NCBI GenBank assembly: GCA_029781865.1 | Contig: JAKOVW010000031.1 | Span: forward strand, 81,126 to 145,125 | Reading direction: 5' to 3' | DNA: 64,000 bases | Source: Bacteroidota bacterium | GTDB lineage: Bacteria > Bacteroidota > Bacteroidia > Chitinophagales > Saprospiraceae | In this document: piece after piece, positions 8,342 to 17,213 of the stretch | Layout of the letters: each line of letters begins with the position of its first letter | Numbering within the stretch: position 1 is the stretch's first letter | Position numbers and translations under genes: made by a program | The notes under the pieces: model-generated | Seen by the model: the letters and a program-made list of their open reading frames with translations, nothing else | Told to the model about the DNA's origin: nothing | Databases searched by the model: none

Positions 8342-9334
8342 TTATTGAAGATAAAAGCGGTAAGAGATACCAGCGGTCATTAGAAATTCCGAGCCAATTT
8401 GAGATTTGGTTACATATTGGTAAACTGGAAAATCACTTAAAACATAAAACGCCAGATTGCCTTTGGAATAACTTAGTTGAGGTGAGATAAATACTTTTTT
8501 ATAGCCGGTAGCTTCCGGGTCGTAATTCGGATATGCATTTTGAAGAATGGTTTCGTTGATTTTCATCTTTTCAACCCATTCAGCTCTGACTTGTAGGGTG
8601 ACACCAAGTTTTTCAAAAAATGTTTTGCCAATAAACAAGCCGACACTTGCAAAATCACCGAGCTTTTCGCCGATGGGATTCCAGCCTTTTTTAATATACA
8701 GCGCATTGGCAAAAATCCGGAAATTTTTCAATGGATAGCCTCTGAATAGAAACAAATAAAAAATAATATCCTGTGCACCGGTTGAAAGCTGCACGGACTG
8801 GGGATTGGTGACATAAAATGTTTTACCGGAAAATGGTTCGATATTTCCTGTCGAATCATTATAACTGCCCAAAGGAATCTTGTAACCTAATCCCAAAGTA
8901 ACTTCAGTTCTCTGGTCTTCTTCTGTCCGGTTAATAATATCATATCTTGGAAATAGTATTAAATCGCCAATGCCTGAGGAAGAATAGGTTGTAGTTGGAT
9001 TATTATTTAAACCAACCTCTTTTTTTGAAAAGTAATATCCGCTTTCAAGGGACATGGTGAAATTGTAGTTTACTCCATACGCTATCCTGAGATATTGATA
9101 GGTGCTGCTGAAATGATCAAAATATTTTGATGGATCTTTAGAATCACCCTTAAAAAATTGATCGGTATATATAAACTGGAAGTTGGTATTTAAATCGAAT
9201 TGTCTTCCTGCTAAAACGCCCTGGGAGGCGCCACCCGCGATAGGACTTCCGCTGCCACCCGAACAGCATTGCGGATAAATTCTGCAGTCAATCCCGATAG
9301 AAAAGAGCATAGCAAGCAGAAATGCGTTTTTCAT
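8342..9334 (-). CDS. Predicted outer-membrane beta-barrel protein
   Basis: The protein has an N-terminal signal peptide (MKNAFLLAMLFSIGIDC), a Cys/Gly-rich CCSGGSGSPIAGG segment after the cleavage region, then ~290 residues of alternating aromatic/polar strands ending in a C-terminal aromatic-rich strand (ISYRFYLQ), as expected for an outer-membrane barrel. I do not recognise a named family with certainty. It is transcribed in the same direction as the upstream thioredoxin-like gene and separated from it by ~86 bases, so the two could form an operon. Confidence 0.6.
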   Translation of the reverse strand: MKNAFLLAMLFSIGIDCRIYPQCCSGGSGSPIAGGASQGVLAGRQFDLNTNFQFIYTDQFFKGDSKDPSKYFDHFSSTYQYLRIAYGVNYNFTMSLESGYYFSKKEVGLNNNPTTTYSSSGIGDLILFPRYDIINRTEEDQRTEVTLGLGYKIPLGSYNDSTGNIEPFSGKTFYVTNPQSVQLSTGAQDIIFYLFLFRGYPLKNFRIFANALYIKKGWNPIGEKLGDFASVGLFIGKTFFEKLGVTLQVRAEWVEKMKINETILQNAYPNYDPEATGYKKVFISPQLSYSKGNLAFYVLSDFPVYQYVTKSQIGSEFLMTAGISYRFYLQ

Positions 9335-9420
9335 TTTAATTGCGGGAAAGGTTAATTGAATATATCATAAGGTAGTATTCGCTATTTATGGTGAGATTAT
9401 GTTTGAAAATATTAAGTCTA

Positions 9421-10203
9421 TTAATGAGATATTGTCAAATGTTTGGATTTCATCCCATATGAAGTTTTAATTTTTACAAAATAATTTCCAGGTGGATAAT
9501 TGGCGGTATTTAGAATAAATGTATTTTCACCTGAATTCAGTTTGCCATTATAAATAGTTTTAAGAATAAGCCCTGTTTCATTTAAAAGATCGATCATTGC
9601 GTTTTGGGGTTCTTCGGAGATGCAGGAAATGGTTGTGGAAGCACTGGCTGGATTAGGATCAATGGTGATAGGAATTGAACTGCCTGTTATTTTTGTCGTA
9701 CTTGTAACCAGCAGAGCATTATCAATAGTTTTTTGTAAAGTAACGGCATTTACTGTATTATTGGCAATGTATAAAGTCTTATGGTCTTTGCCGCCCAGGA
9801 CAACAATTTTAGGCATTCCGCTAATGCCATAATCAGTCATTTTTATTTTCGAATTGGAAAAGCGTAAACTAAAACTACTTTGATCTATTCCATTTGAAGT
9901 ACACCAACTATTAAGAGATGAGCAACTGGTGTTTGCCAAGTCATCTGTGAGATATAAAAATACTTTGCCCGGATTAGTACTCTGGTAACTTTTTACAATA
10001 TTATAACAGGTGAGTGCTGGTCCGGTACATGCGCCACAAGGCATAACCCACACCAGGACAATTATCTTACCTGAATCAAGTTCTTTGAATAGCTCATGGG
10101 AGGTTCCACTGCAATCATTACATATAAAATTGGTAGCCGTCAACTGTGACATTAAGGTAGTTGAAAAGGCCAGAAGGATAATGGAGAATAGCTGATTTTT
10201 CAT
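9421..10203 (-). CDS. Secreted thioredoxin-fold protein with T9SS sorting domain
   Basis: A signal peptide (MKNQLFSIILLAFSTTLMSQ) is followed by a thioredoxin-like domain with the active-site CGAC after VWVMP and a cis-proline segment (SGMPKIVVLGG) about 100 residues later. The last ~80 residues form a T9SS type A sorting domain (IDPNPAS..., ending YFVKIKTSYGMKSKHLTISH). The exported protein may handle disulfides or metals at the cell surface. I prefer the start at 10203 because it gives a compact signal peptide; an in-frame ATG exists at 10218. Confidence 0.75.
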   Translation of the reverse strand: MKNQLFSIILLAFSTTLMSQLTATNFICNDCSGTSHELFKELDSGKIIVLVWVMPCGACTGPALTCYNIVKSYQSTNPGKVFLYLTDDLANTSCSSLNSWCTSNGIDQSSFSLRFSNSKIKMTDYGISGMPKIVVLGGKDHKTLYIANNTVNAVTLQKTIDNALLVTSTTKITGSSIPITIDPNPASASTTISCISEEPQNAMIDLLNETGLILKTIYNGKLNSGENTFILNTANYPPGNYFVKIKTSYGMKSKHLTISH

Positions 10204-10429
10204 TTTCTTGTATTTCAATAAATCATGAAATAGGATTCAACAAATTTAAGTATGAACTGCATCCAGGGACTTTATAATTAGATGATAATTATTACCCCGC
10301 TTAATGATTTTCATTAGTAACAAGTAACTATTGTTTATGTATTCAAATAGGCCAATGACCTTGAACAGGCATTAAGAAGTCACAATCCTGAATTGTAACT
10401 ATATTTTATTTATAAAAAGGGCGTCTGTT

Positions 10430-11326
10430 TCACAAAGAGGATGATCGCAAGGTATCAGCAAGAAGTTCGTCAATGAAAATTTGATTGGAAGAATGAACTA
10501 TAGTATTGCATGTGACAAGTTGATTGATGCCGGAATTCTTAAGGTTGAAAAAGGCATTATTTGCAAAAATGCCATGAATTCCTATGCATGCCGGACTCAT
10601 CATACCACTTTCTTTTAGGTGATTGATCGTTTCGAGCATTGTTTTCGCGGTTGAAATAATATCATCTACCAGTACAGGAGTGTAATCATTGTATTTGTCA
10701 ATTTGGGGAACGGTTATTTTGACTTCAGAATCATTTATTCGCATTTTTTCGAGTACGACATATGGAGCCTCAGCTTGTTTGGCAATTTCAGATACCCATT
10801 GTTTGCTTTCGCTATCAGGGCCTATCAATAGAGGGCGTTCAATATTTTTCTTAATCCAGCCGGCAATCAGCTGGGTTGTATTCACTACTTTAGCAGGAAT
10901 CGAATAAATTTCGGACAATGATTGAAAACGATGTAGATGTGGATCTATGGTAATTAAAGAATCAACAAATGTCGAAATTAGTTTGGCGAAGTAAACGGAG
11001 GTAACTCCTTCTCCTGGCTGGAACCGCTTATCTTGCCTCATATAGGCAAGGTAGGGTGCGATGAGGCAAATGCTTTTAACGCCCAGGTCTTTTAGTGTTT
11101 GTGATAAATAATATAATGATAACAATTTAGGATCCGGATTACAAAGTGTGCATACTATAATTGCCTCCTTATCTTGAACATCAGATTCAATTTTAAGGTA
11201 GGTTTCTCCGTCGGGAAATTGACGTATAGATACAACGCCGTATTCTCCCTGGCATCTTTCGCAAAGTGATTTGGTTAGATCTTCATTCCCGGGCAATGCA
11301 AAAAAAATTCTATTCATGTTATTCAA
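10430..11326 (-). CDS. prs: Ribose-phosphate pyrophosphokinase-like protein
   Basis: PRPP synthetase family: ATP + ribose 5-phosphate give PRPP + AMP. Motifs present are FPDGETYLKI, LIAPYLAYMRQDKRF with the flexible-loop RQD, the metal site DPHLHRFQ (usual form DLHA.Q), and a PRPP loop reading VDDIISTAKTM where canonical enzymes have VDDI.DTGGT-like sequence. At 298 residues it is shorter than housekeeping Prs (~310-320). Its stop-proximal partner is the phosphorylase gene, whose end overlaps its start by 8 bases, so the two are one operon. It may be a second, specialised Prs working with products of the phosphorylase. Confidence 0.8.
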   Translation of the reverse strand: MNNMNRIFFALPGNEDLTKSLCERCQGEYGVVSIRQFPDGETYLKIESDVQDKEAIIVCTLCNPDPKLLSLYYLSQTLKDLGVKSICLIAPYLAYMRQDKRFQPGEGVTSVYFAKLISTFVDSLITIDPHLHRFQSLSEIYSIPAKVVNTTQLIAGWIKKNIERPLLIGPDSESKQWVSEIAKQAEAPYVVLEKMRINDSEVKITVPQIDKYNDYTPVLVDDIISTAKTMLETINHLKESGMMSPACIGIHGIFANNAFFNLKNSGINQLVTCNTIVHSSNQIFIDELLADTLRSSSL

Positions 11327-12830
11327 TAGTAATGATATGGTTTGAAGTCTTTAAATAATCCAGACTATAATTTAGTTCGCCTTCTGATTCTGCATAAATG
11401 GTAAATAAGGTTTGGCCTTTTTCCACTTGAGTTCCAATCGGAGCTTCGAAATAAATTCCCGCAGCAGGGTAGTGGGGTGCACCTGCAAGTTTGGCGACCT
11501 TGGCAAGTTTGCGATTATCGATGGACACTACTTTTCCAACTACTGTGGATTTAATTTCTGTTTTGAATTTTCCGTATTTCGGTTCAGTAAAGCCTCCCTG
11601 AGCTTTACAAATGCGCAAAAATTTATCGTATGCCTTACCGCTTTCCAAAATTTGTTTAGCTTCCAAAATCCCTTTTCCTTTTTCCATTTGACCGGATAAT
11701 TCAAACAAAGCGCCGGAAATCATCAAGGATTTATCTTTTAGATCAGACGGGGCATCTTTTTTATTTCTCAAAACAGCAAGTACATCCATCGCTTCCAAAG
11801 AAGGACCGATACCTTTTCCTACAGGTTGACTACCATCTGTAATTAATACTTCAATATTCAACCCAACAGCATTGCCCACTGCTTTAAAATAGTATTGCAG
11901 CTTAAGGCCTTCGGCCTGGGTTCTCACTTTTGCCGTTTCTCCAACCGGAATTTCGATTACAACGTGTGTTGCGCCTGCTGCAACTTTTTTGGATAAGACG
12001 GAGGCAATCATTTGCCCGGCGCTATCCACATCCAATGCTTTTTCAACGGTAATCAGAATGTCATCAGCGGGACTTAATTTGACGGTACCGCCCCAGGTGA
12101 AGCAACCTTTTTCTTTTTTGACAACTTCCTGAATCTTTTCAATCGATAGGTTTACCGGGGTCATTGTCTCAATGGTATCTGCGGATCCTGCCGGTGAAGT
12201 GATAGCCCTGGAAGACGTTTTAGGAATGGTAAGTCCTGCAGCAGCAATAATAGAAACGATGATAGGTGTGGTACGGTTTCCGGGAAGCCCTCCGACACAA
12301 TGTTTATCCAAGATTAGTTTTTCATTCCATTTTATTCTGGACCCATAATGGATCATCGCTTCGGTCAGCCAGGTAATTTCTTCCAGATCTAAATTATCGC
12401 CCGCGCAGGCAGCAATAAAGGCTGCAATTTCAATATCCGCATAAAATCCTTTTGTTATATCATGGATAATTTGAAAGTATGCATTTTTATCAATTTTATG
12501 ATGAAACATTTTAGCTCTTACGTCGCTAAGAGATTCAATGGGTTTAAGATGTGATATAGAAATATGATCACCATCTGTTACACCCAATTGCTTCATTGCC
12601 ATTTCTGAAAGTGCTGCTTCAGAATCCAACAACAAATTTGATTTTACTACATTTAATGTTGCAATAATTGATTTATTCTTATGGTGTACAACCAAACGGG
12701 TCAATGCCGTAAATCCTTCTGATAGACAAATGTGACAATCACTTCGCATGAAAATGATGTTTTCCCTGTAGGTATCTATGCCAAGAGATCTTAATTTTAG
12801 TTGATGAACGTGATTTCGTTGTTTGTTCAT
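11319..12830 (-). CDS. Thymidine phosphorylase / AMP phosphorylase family protein
   Basis: The 503-residue protein carries an N-terminal ~90-residue extension as in archaeal AMP phosphorylases, then the pyrimidine/AMP phosphorylase fold: DKHCVGGLPGNRTTP, the phosphate/sugar-binding SSRAITSPAGSADTIE, and GPSLEAMDVL, then a C-terminal alpha/beta domain (APHYPAAGIYFEAPIGTQVEKGQTL). Family members cleave thymidine or, in archaea, AMP to ribose 1,5-bisphosphate and adenine. The extension and the overlap with a prs-like gene favour nucleoside monophosphate salvage feeding a phosphoribosyl pool. No RuBisCO or ribose-1,5-bisphosphate isomerase is visible in the window. Confidence 0.82.
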   Translation of the reverse strand: MNKQRNHVHQLKLRSLGIDTYRENIIFMRSDCHICLSEGFTALTRLVVHHKNKSIIATLNVVKSNLLLDSEAALSEMAMKQLGVTDGDHISISHLKPIESLSDVRAKMFHHKIDKNAYFQIIHDITKGFYADIEIAAFIAACAGDNLDLEEITWLTEAMIHYGSRIKWNEKLILDKHCVGGLPGNRTTPIIVSIIAAAGLTIPKTSSRAITSPAGSADTIETMTPVNLSIEKIQEVVKKEKGCFTWGGTVKLSPADDILITVEKALDVDSAGQMIASVLSKKVAAGATHVVIEIPVGETAKVRTQAEGLKLQYYFKAVGNAVGLNIEVLITDGSQPVGKGIGPSLEAMDVLAVLRNKKDAPSDLKDKSLMISGALFELSGQMEKGKGILEAKQILESGKAYDKFLRICKAQGGFTEPKYGKFKTEIKSTVVGKVVSIDNRKLAKVAKLAGAPHYPAAGIYFEAPIGTQVEKGQTLFTIYAESEGELNYSLDYLKTSNHIITIE

Positions 12831-12853
12831 ATTAAATGAAAATTGAAAGAATT

Positions 12854-14131
12854 TTATTGGGATTCATTTAAATGAGCATCACTTAGATGCCGGTATGCAT
12901 TTTCAACCATTACGATGCCATCATCCACAATTACTCCAATGGCCAATGCAATTCCTGTGAGTGACATGATGTTGGAAGAAAAACCAAATGCATTTAATAG
13001 GATGAAAGCTGACGCGACTGAAATGGGAATTTGGACAAGTATAATGATGGCACTTCTCCAATGAAACAGAAATAATAATATAATGATCGTAACACTAATG
13101 AATACTTCCACTAATGTTTCTTTTACAGAACTAATTGCTTCTTCAATTAAACCGCTTCTATCATAATCGATATGAAATTTTACGCCCTCGGGTAATCCTT
13201 TTTGCACATCATCCATTTTTACTTTTATTTGTTTAATAACAGCATCTGCATTTTCACCATAACGCATGACGACGATACCGCCTACCTTTTCTCCTTCCCC
13301 ATTCTGATCAAAAATTCCATAACGAATGTCTCCACCCATTTGCACGGAACCGACATCTTTAATGCGGATTGGTACATTGTTTGAATTGCTTATAGAAATA
13401 TTTTCAATTTCATTGATTGATTTAATATAACCCAACCCACGAACAATATATGCCTTGTCACTCATTTCAAATTTTCGTCCACCCACATCATTGTTATTGG
13501 ATTTGATAGATTTTAGCACATCCATCATAGAGAGATTGTAGTAATTCAATTTGACCGGATCAATAATGGCCTGATATTGTTTTTGAAAACCACCAAATGA
13601 AGCCACTTCACTCACACCAGGCACAGTTTGCAAAGCAAATTTAATGTACCAGTCTTGCATAGCACGTTGTTCACCTAAGTCAAATCCTTTTGCATCCAGG
13701 GTGTACCAAAAAATATGCCCTACTCCTGTACCATCAGGTCCCAGCGTTGGTGTAATCCCTTCGGGCAGGAGTTTTTGTGCAAAGTTTAATCGCTCAGCTA
13801 CTCTGGTTCGTGCCCAATAAATGTCAACATTATCTTCGAACACGAGATACACGAAGCTCATACCAAACATAGATGCACCTCTAATATTTTTTAGTTTGGG
13901 AATACCCTGAAGATTAGCCACTAACGGATAGGTAACCTGGTCTTCCAATACCTGAGGACTTCTACCCATCCATTCAGTAAAAACAATCACTTGATTTTCG
14001 GATAGGTCCGGAATGGCATCCACTGGATTATGTTGTACCTCGTAGATACCCCAACCGAAAAGTCCACCGGCAATCAGCAGGACTACCAACCTATTGCGCA
14101 ATGAAAATGTAATAAACCAATCTACCATCAT
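12854..14131 (-). CDS. cusA: CusA-type RND efflux pump, N-terminal half (split gene)
   Basis: This 425-residue protein is the first part of an HME-RND heavy-metal pump: TM1 (LVVLLIAGGLFGWGIYEV), the first large periplasmic loop and TM2-TM4, ending just after the TM4 proton-relay segment VIVDDGIVMVENAYRHL with a few linker residues. The remaining ~630 residues of the pump are encoded 4.4 kb away at 18512-20410, as the first gene of the same operon. This half is the last gene; its ATG directly follows the TAA of the metal-binding lipoprotein gene, suggesting translational coupling. The two halves together (1057 residues) equal a normal CusA. It is inner-membrane and probably pairs with the other half to export Cu(I)/Ag(I). 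Confidence 0.88.
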   Translation of the reverse strand: MMVDWFITFSLRNRLVVLLIAGGLFGWGIYEVQHNPVDAIPDLSENQVIVFTEWMGRSPQVLEDQVTYPLVANLQGIPKLKNIRGASMFGMSFVYLVFEDNVDIYWARTRVAERLNFAQKLLPEGITPTLGPDGTGVGHIFWYTLDAKGFDLGEQRAMQDWYIKFALQTVPGVSEVASFGGFQKQYQAIIDPVKLNYYNLSMMDVLKSIKSNNNDVGGRKFEMSDKAYIVRGLGYIKSINEIENISISNSNNVPIRIKDVGSVQMGGDIRYGIFDQNGEGEKVGGIVVMRYGENADAVIKQIKVKMDDVQKGLPEGVKFHIDYDRSGLIEEAISSVKETLVEVFISVTIIILLFLFHWRSAIIILVQIPISVASAFILLNAFGFSSNIMSLTGIALAIGVIVDDGIVMVENAYRHLSDAHLNESQ

Positions 14132-14410
14132 TTAATGTTTAATTATTGATTCCAGATCCATCCCGCATACTGGGCAGGCTCCGGATTTATCTGAAATTAC
14201 TTCAAGATCCATAGGGCATTGATAATAAGACTGTCCGCTTTTTAAGGTTGTAGTATCAAATTTGAATTGTTGTACCGCATTCTCTTTTTTTATTGGTTCT
14301 GAAGCAGCAGGTTCATTTTTAATTGGCTCATTCTTTGAAGCCGGATTGTTACAAGAAGCAAGAATTAAAAAAAATACGGAAATCATCATTGCGTTTTTCA
14401 TTATATACAT
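14132..14410 (-). CDS. Lipoprotein with heavy-metal-binding (HMBD) domain
   Basis: A 92-residue protein with a lipoprotein signal (lipobox LASC followed by NNPAS), a charged Lys/Glu/Pro linker and a C-terminal heavy-metal-binding domain: YQCPMDLEVISDKSGACPVCGMDL. The paired CPM and CPVCGM cysteines/methionines are the usual Cu/Ag ligands. The same domain occurs at the N terminus of the neighbouring adaptor (14424-15863). It may hand periplasmic copper to the Cus complex, a CusF-like role by inference. It lies 13 bases downstream of that adaptor gene and abuts the start of the cusA N-half. Confidence 0.82.
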   Translation of the reverse strand: MYIMKNAMMISVFFLILASCNNPASKNEPIKNEPAASEPIKKENAVQQFKFDTTTLKSGQSYYQCPMDLEVISDKSGACPVCGMDLESIIKH

Positions 14411-14423
14411 AGTTTAAGATTTA

Positions 14424-15863
14424 TTACATTTTCATACCCGGCATATCCTGGTGACCTTCCATTGGATTTGCACCTTTTTTAAATATATACTCACTGTTTA
14501 ATAAATAAGCACCCGAGATAACTACGATATCACCTTCAATCAAACCTTCCAAAATTTCAATTTCACGGTTGTTTTGAATGCCAATGGTTACCATTCTGTT
14601 TTCGAATACACCATCTTTGTTTAATATCCACACATTTGCTCCGTTGCTGTCCTGATTTATTGCATCCAATGGAATCGTAATTGATTTATTTTTTTCTGTT
14701 TGCAAAGAGATATTTGCCATCATTCCGGGTTTTATCTGTTGAGAAGGATTTGTAATTAGAAATCGGGCTATTACAAATCGCTCCGGCGATTGCAATTGGG
14801 GATCAATAAAAATTACCTTGCCGTTAAACATTTTTTGACTTGCAGCGGGTATTGATAATTTAGCTTCAGTTCCAATTTTTAAAAAGGGTAAATAGGGCAG
14901 ATATACCTGAGCTTCTACCCATAAAGAACCAAGCGAATTAAATTGAAAAAGTGTAGTACCTACCGCGACATAGTTGCCTTCAACAACCGGTATTTCAATT
15001 ACATAGGCATTTGTGGATGCATAAACTGGAACTGAATGCAATACCTGGTTTGAAAATTTTAATTGATTGATTTGCCCTTCGCTCATACCATACAATAGCA
15101 ATTTGTTTTTAGAAGCTTCGCTAAATTCCTCCTGTGAAGTATTTTTATGATTTGCAAGAAGGTATTCTTGTTGCGCAATATTTAAATCCTCACTATAAAT
15201 TTCGTATAGTAATTGCCCTTTTTTAATAAAATCACCTACATTTTTCACCGCCAATTTTTCAATTCGGCCCTGAACTCTTGAGCTTATTGCAGTGGATAGG
15301 TTTTGATCAATAGTTACTCTCCCTGTAAGTGTGATTTTTTTAGTTAGCACGGATGTCCGAACAGTATCTAAGGTGATATTACCTAGGCTGATTTGTTGCG
15401 AACTAAGTTTTATCTGACCCGATTTCAGATTATTCTTTTTTACTTTAATAAGTTTCATGTGACAAATAGGACAGTTGCCTGCTTTGTTTTCTATCACCTG
15501 AGGGTCCATTGAGCAGGTGTAGTATTCATCATCACCGGCCATTTCCGCAGGATGGTTTTTTGGGTTGCATGATGATAAAAGGAAGAGACAAGAGGCAAGA
15601 GGCAAGAGGTAAGAGGCAATGGGCAGGAGGAAGTTTGCAATTTGCAGTTTGAAGATTGCGGTTGCCAAGAAGCGGGGAGAAAGAGTCGATTTGAATATGT
15701 AATTTAGATTTATTTTTTTCCAAATGGCAAAATGCAAATAAATTACTTTTCTAAAAAACAACTTAGAATCTTTAGGAATATTTATCCAGAAATAAAATGG
15801 CAAGGTATAATTCGGAATAGCCTTCACATTATTTGTTGCCATTATTTTATTATTAATTAACAT
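14424..15863 (-). CDS. cusB: CusB-type periplasmic adaptor with N-terminal HMBD domain
   Basis: Membrane-fusion protein that links the RND pump to the outer-membrane channel. After an unusually long ~105-residue N terminus comes a lipoprotein-like signal (LFLLSSC), an HMBD domain (CSMDPQVIENKAGNCPICHM), then the lipoyl/barrel-sandwich region (SSRVQGRIEKLAVKNVGDFIKKGQ), a coiled-coil hairpin and beta-barrel domains, ending in a Met-rich tail (DMPGMKM). The only ATG in frame lies far upstream, and the signal peptide is written in 7-bp repeats (15585-15626), giving a heptapeptide-like repetition. A shorter start at a TTG/CTG near the signal is possible. Confidence 0.85.
   Translation of the reverse strand: MLINNKIMATNNVKAIPNYTLPFYFWINIPKDSKLFFRKVIYLHFAIWKKINLNYIFKSTLSPRFLATAIFKLQIANFLLPIASYLLPLASCLFLLSSCNPKNHPAEMAGDDEYYTCSMDPQVIENKAGNCPICHMKLIKVKKNNLKSGQIKLSSQQISLGNITLDTVRTSVLTKKITLTGRVTIDQNLSTAISSRVQGRIEKLAVKNVGDFIKKGQLLYEIYSEDLNIAQQEYLLANHKNTSQEEFSEASKNKLLLYGMSEGQINQLKFSNQVLHSVPVYASTNAYVIEIPVVEGNYVAVGTTLFQFNSLGSLWVEAQVYLPYLPFLKIGTEAKLSIPAASQKMFNGKVIFIDPQLQSPERFVIARFLITNPSQQIKPGMMANISLQTEKNKSITIPLDAINQDSNGANVWILNKDGVFENRMVTIGIQNNREIEILEGLIEGDIVVISGAYLLNSEYIFKKGANPMEGHQDMPGMKM
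15585..15626 (-). repeat. Six tandem heptamers (GAGGCAA on plus strand) inside the cusB signal-peptide region
   Basis: On the plus strand six consecutive 7-bp units read GAGACAA, GAGGCAA twice, GAGGTAA, GAGGCAA and TGGGCAG. On the coding strand they encode the hydrophobic core of the adaptor's lipoprotein signal peptide (LPIASYL, LPLASCL). Related units (TTTGCAA, ATTGCGG) continue to ~15665. Confidence 0.75.
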
Positions 15864-15876
15864 TATTGCTAGATAC

Positions 15877-15904
15877 TTTTGCCAATTGCATATTGCTCAT
15901 TGAA
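15877..15904 (+). repeat. Four tandem heptamers at the cusB1/cusB2 junction
   Basis: The units read TTTTGCC, AATTGCA, TATTGCT and CATTGAA (pattern NATTGCN). They span the stop codon of the 15897-17213 gene and the gap before the next gene. They resemble the ATTGCC-type heptamers elsewhere in this operon. Confidence 0.5.
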
Positions 15905-17213
15905 TTTTAATAAAGCTTTCACTATCTATCATAAATTGAGCATTATATGCAACCTGTTCATCGTTTTGCAAACCGCTTATGATTTGAATTAGGGAATCGG
16001 ATAAATAACCAGAGCGTATTGATTTTGTAATGAAATGATTTTTGGTTTTTAGAAATACGATGTCATTTTGTCCTAAGCTAATTACAGCAGAACGGGGCAG
16101 CCACCAACCATTAATTTGAGTAGTAGTAATTTTAGCTGAAAGAAGTGTTCCGATTTTCAAATGTAGATTTTCTTCATTTTTCAAATAAACTCTTGCTTTG
16201 ATTGCAAATGTTTTTTGTACGGTTACCGGTTCGATATAGTTGATATGTGCATAGATTGTTTTGGTTGGATTTGATTCCGTAATGATGGACACAGGATCAC
16301 CCGTTTTTATAAGCGCAGCATCATTAGGAAAAATATTGATTACTGCCCAAACCTGATCAATATTATAAATTGCAAAAACCGGTTGTCCGCTTTCTACATA
16401 CATCCCTTCTTTAATGGTTAGAGCAGAGGATTGAGCTGATGGAATATTTTCAATTTGTACCTGGGAAGTTGAAGAAGCATTACTATTCATTCCTGAATTC
16501 ACACCTGTATTCATGGCGGATGGAGCATTTTGGTTGCCGGTAATCCCTATATCGTGAATATGACCACTGTATGGACTGTAAACAGGTAATGGATTAATCA
16601 ACTGCTTTGTTTTTTCAATTTGTTTTATTTGTGCATCTGATAAGCCAAACAATTGCAATTTACGTTTGGTCGAATTAATTAGCAAAACATCAGATTCGTT
16701 ATTCTTTAAAAGGTCAATTAAATTTTGTTGGGAAGTTAAAATATCCGGACTATAGATGTCCATGATGCGTTGTCCTTTTGAAATGTTTTCAAAATTAAAC
16801 CTTGGATATAATTTTTCAATTCGTCCACTGAATCTTGCACTTATATTGTTAATTAAACGAGGATCATAAGAAATTAATCCCGTTGCATTCAATACAGGAG
16901 TAATGGATTGTTGTATTGGCGAAATTGTTTTTATTTCACTGAAAACGGTTTGATTGGTTGGTTGTTCCAATCCATCTAATGTGCCTGACTTGCCGGAATT
17001 TATATGTTTGTGTTCATCTTTTACATGACAAGCGGAGAAGCAGGCAATAAACAATAGGCAATTGACAAAGCTCAATAAATAGTTGGCAATTGCTCCCGAA
17101 GTCTTTCCGGACCAATTGCCTATTGCTTGTTGCTCCCGAAGGCTATAGGGACTCCTTGCTCCTTGCCTCTTGCTTCTTGCCGAATTCCTACCGTATTTCC
17201 ATTTCCCTTTCAT
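15897..17213 (-). CDS. Second CusB-like periplasmic adaptor
   Basis: A 438-residue membrane-fusion protein with the HlyD/CusB layout: ISARFSGRIEKLYPRFNFENISKGQRIMDIYSPD (barrel-sandwich), a helical hairpin, a Ser/Asn-rich Met-containing insert (residues ~230-260), a second barrel half, and a C-terminal membrane-proximal domain. It has no HMBD domain, unlike its neighbour. The first ~65 residues include a basic stretch and a lipoprotein-like signal (LLFIACFSAC) that is almost entirely encoded by heptamer repeats (17043-17183). There is no other ATG near the signal, so either the repeat block is truly translated or an alternative start is used. It overlaps the end of cusC by 26 bases. Confidence 0.8.
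   Translation of the reverse strand: MKGKWKYGRNSARSKRQGARSPYSLREQQAIGNWSGKTSGAIANYLLSFVNCLLFIACFSACHVKDEHKHINSGKSGTLDGLEQPTNQTVFSEIKTISPIQQSITPVLNATGLISYDPRLINNISARFSGRIEKLYPRFNFENISKGQRIMDIYSPDILTSQQNLIDLLKNNESDVLLINSTKRKLQLFGLSDAQIKQIEKTKQLINPLPVYSPYSGHIHDIGITGNQNAPSAMNTGVNSGMNSNASSTSQVQIENIPSAQSSALTIKEGMYVESGQPVFAIYNIDQVWAVINIFPNDAALIKTGDPVSIITESNPTKTIYAHINYIEPVTVQKTFAIKARVYLKNEENLHLKIGTLLSAKITTTQINGWWLPRSAVISLGQNDIVFLKTKNHFITKSIRSGYLSDSLIQIISGLQNDEQVAYNAQFMIDSESFIKIQ
17043..17183 (+). repeat. Heptamer repeat block with CTCCCGAAG cores inside the second adaptor's N-terminal coding region
   Basis: In strict 7-bp phase, 17043-17091 holds seven units of GGCAATA/T type, 17114-17134 three of NATTGCC type and 17156-17183 four of TTGCCTC type. 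Two CTCCCGAAG cores (17094-17102 and 17134-17141 region) lie between them, and GGCAATTG (17085-17092) is matched by CAATTGCC (17113-17120) as an inverted repeat. The frame of the adaptor stays open through the whole block. Confidence 0.7.

Noticed and set aside
15585..17183. Repeat blocks considered as a CRISPR array
   Set aside because: The units are 7 bp without unique spacers of constant length and no cas genes are present.
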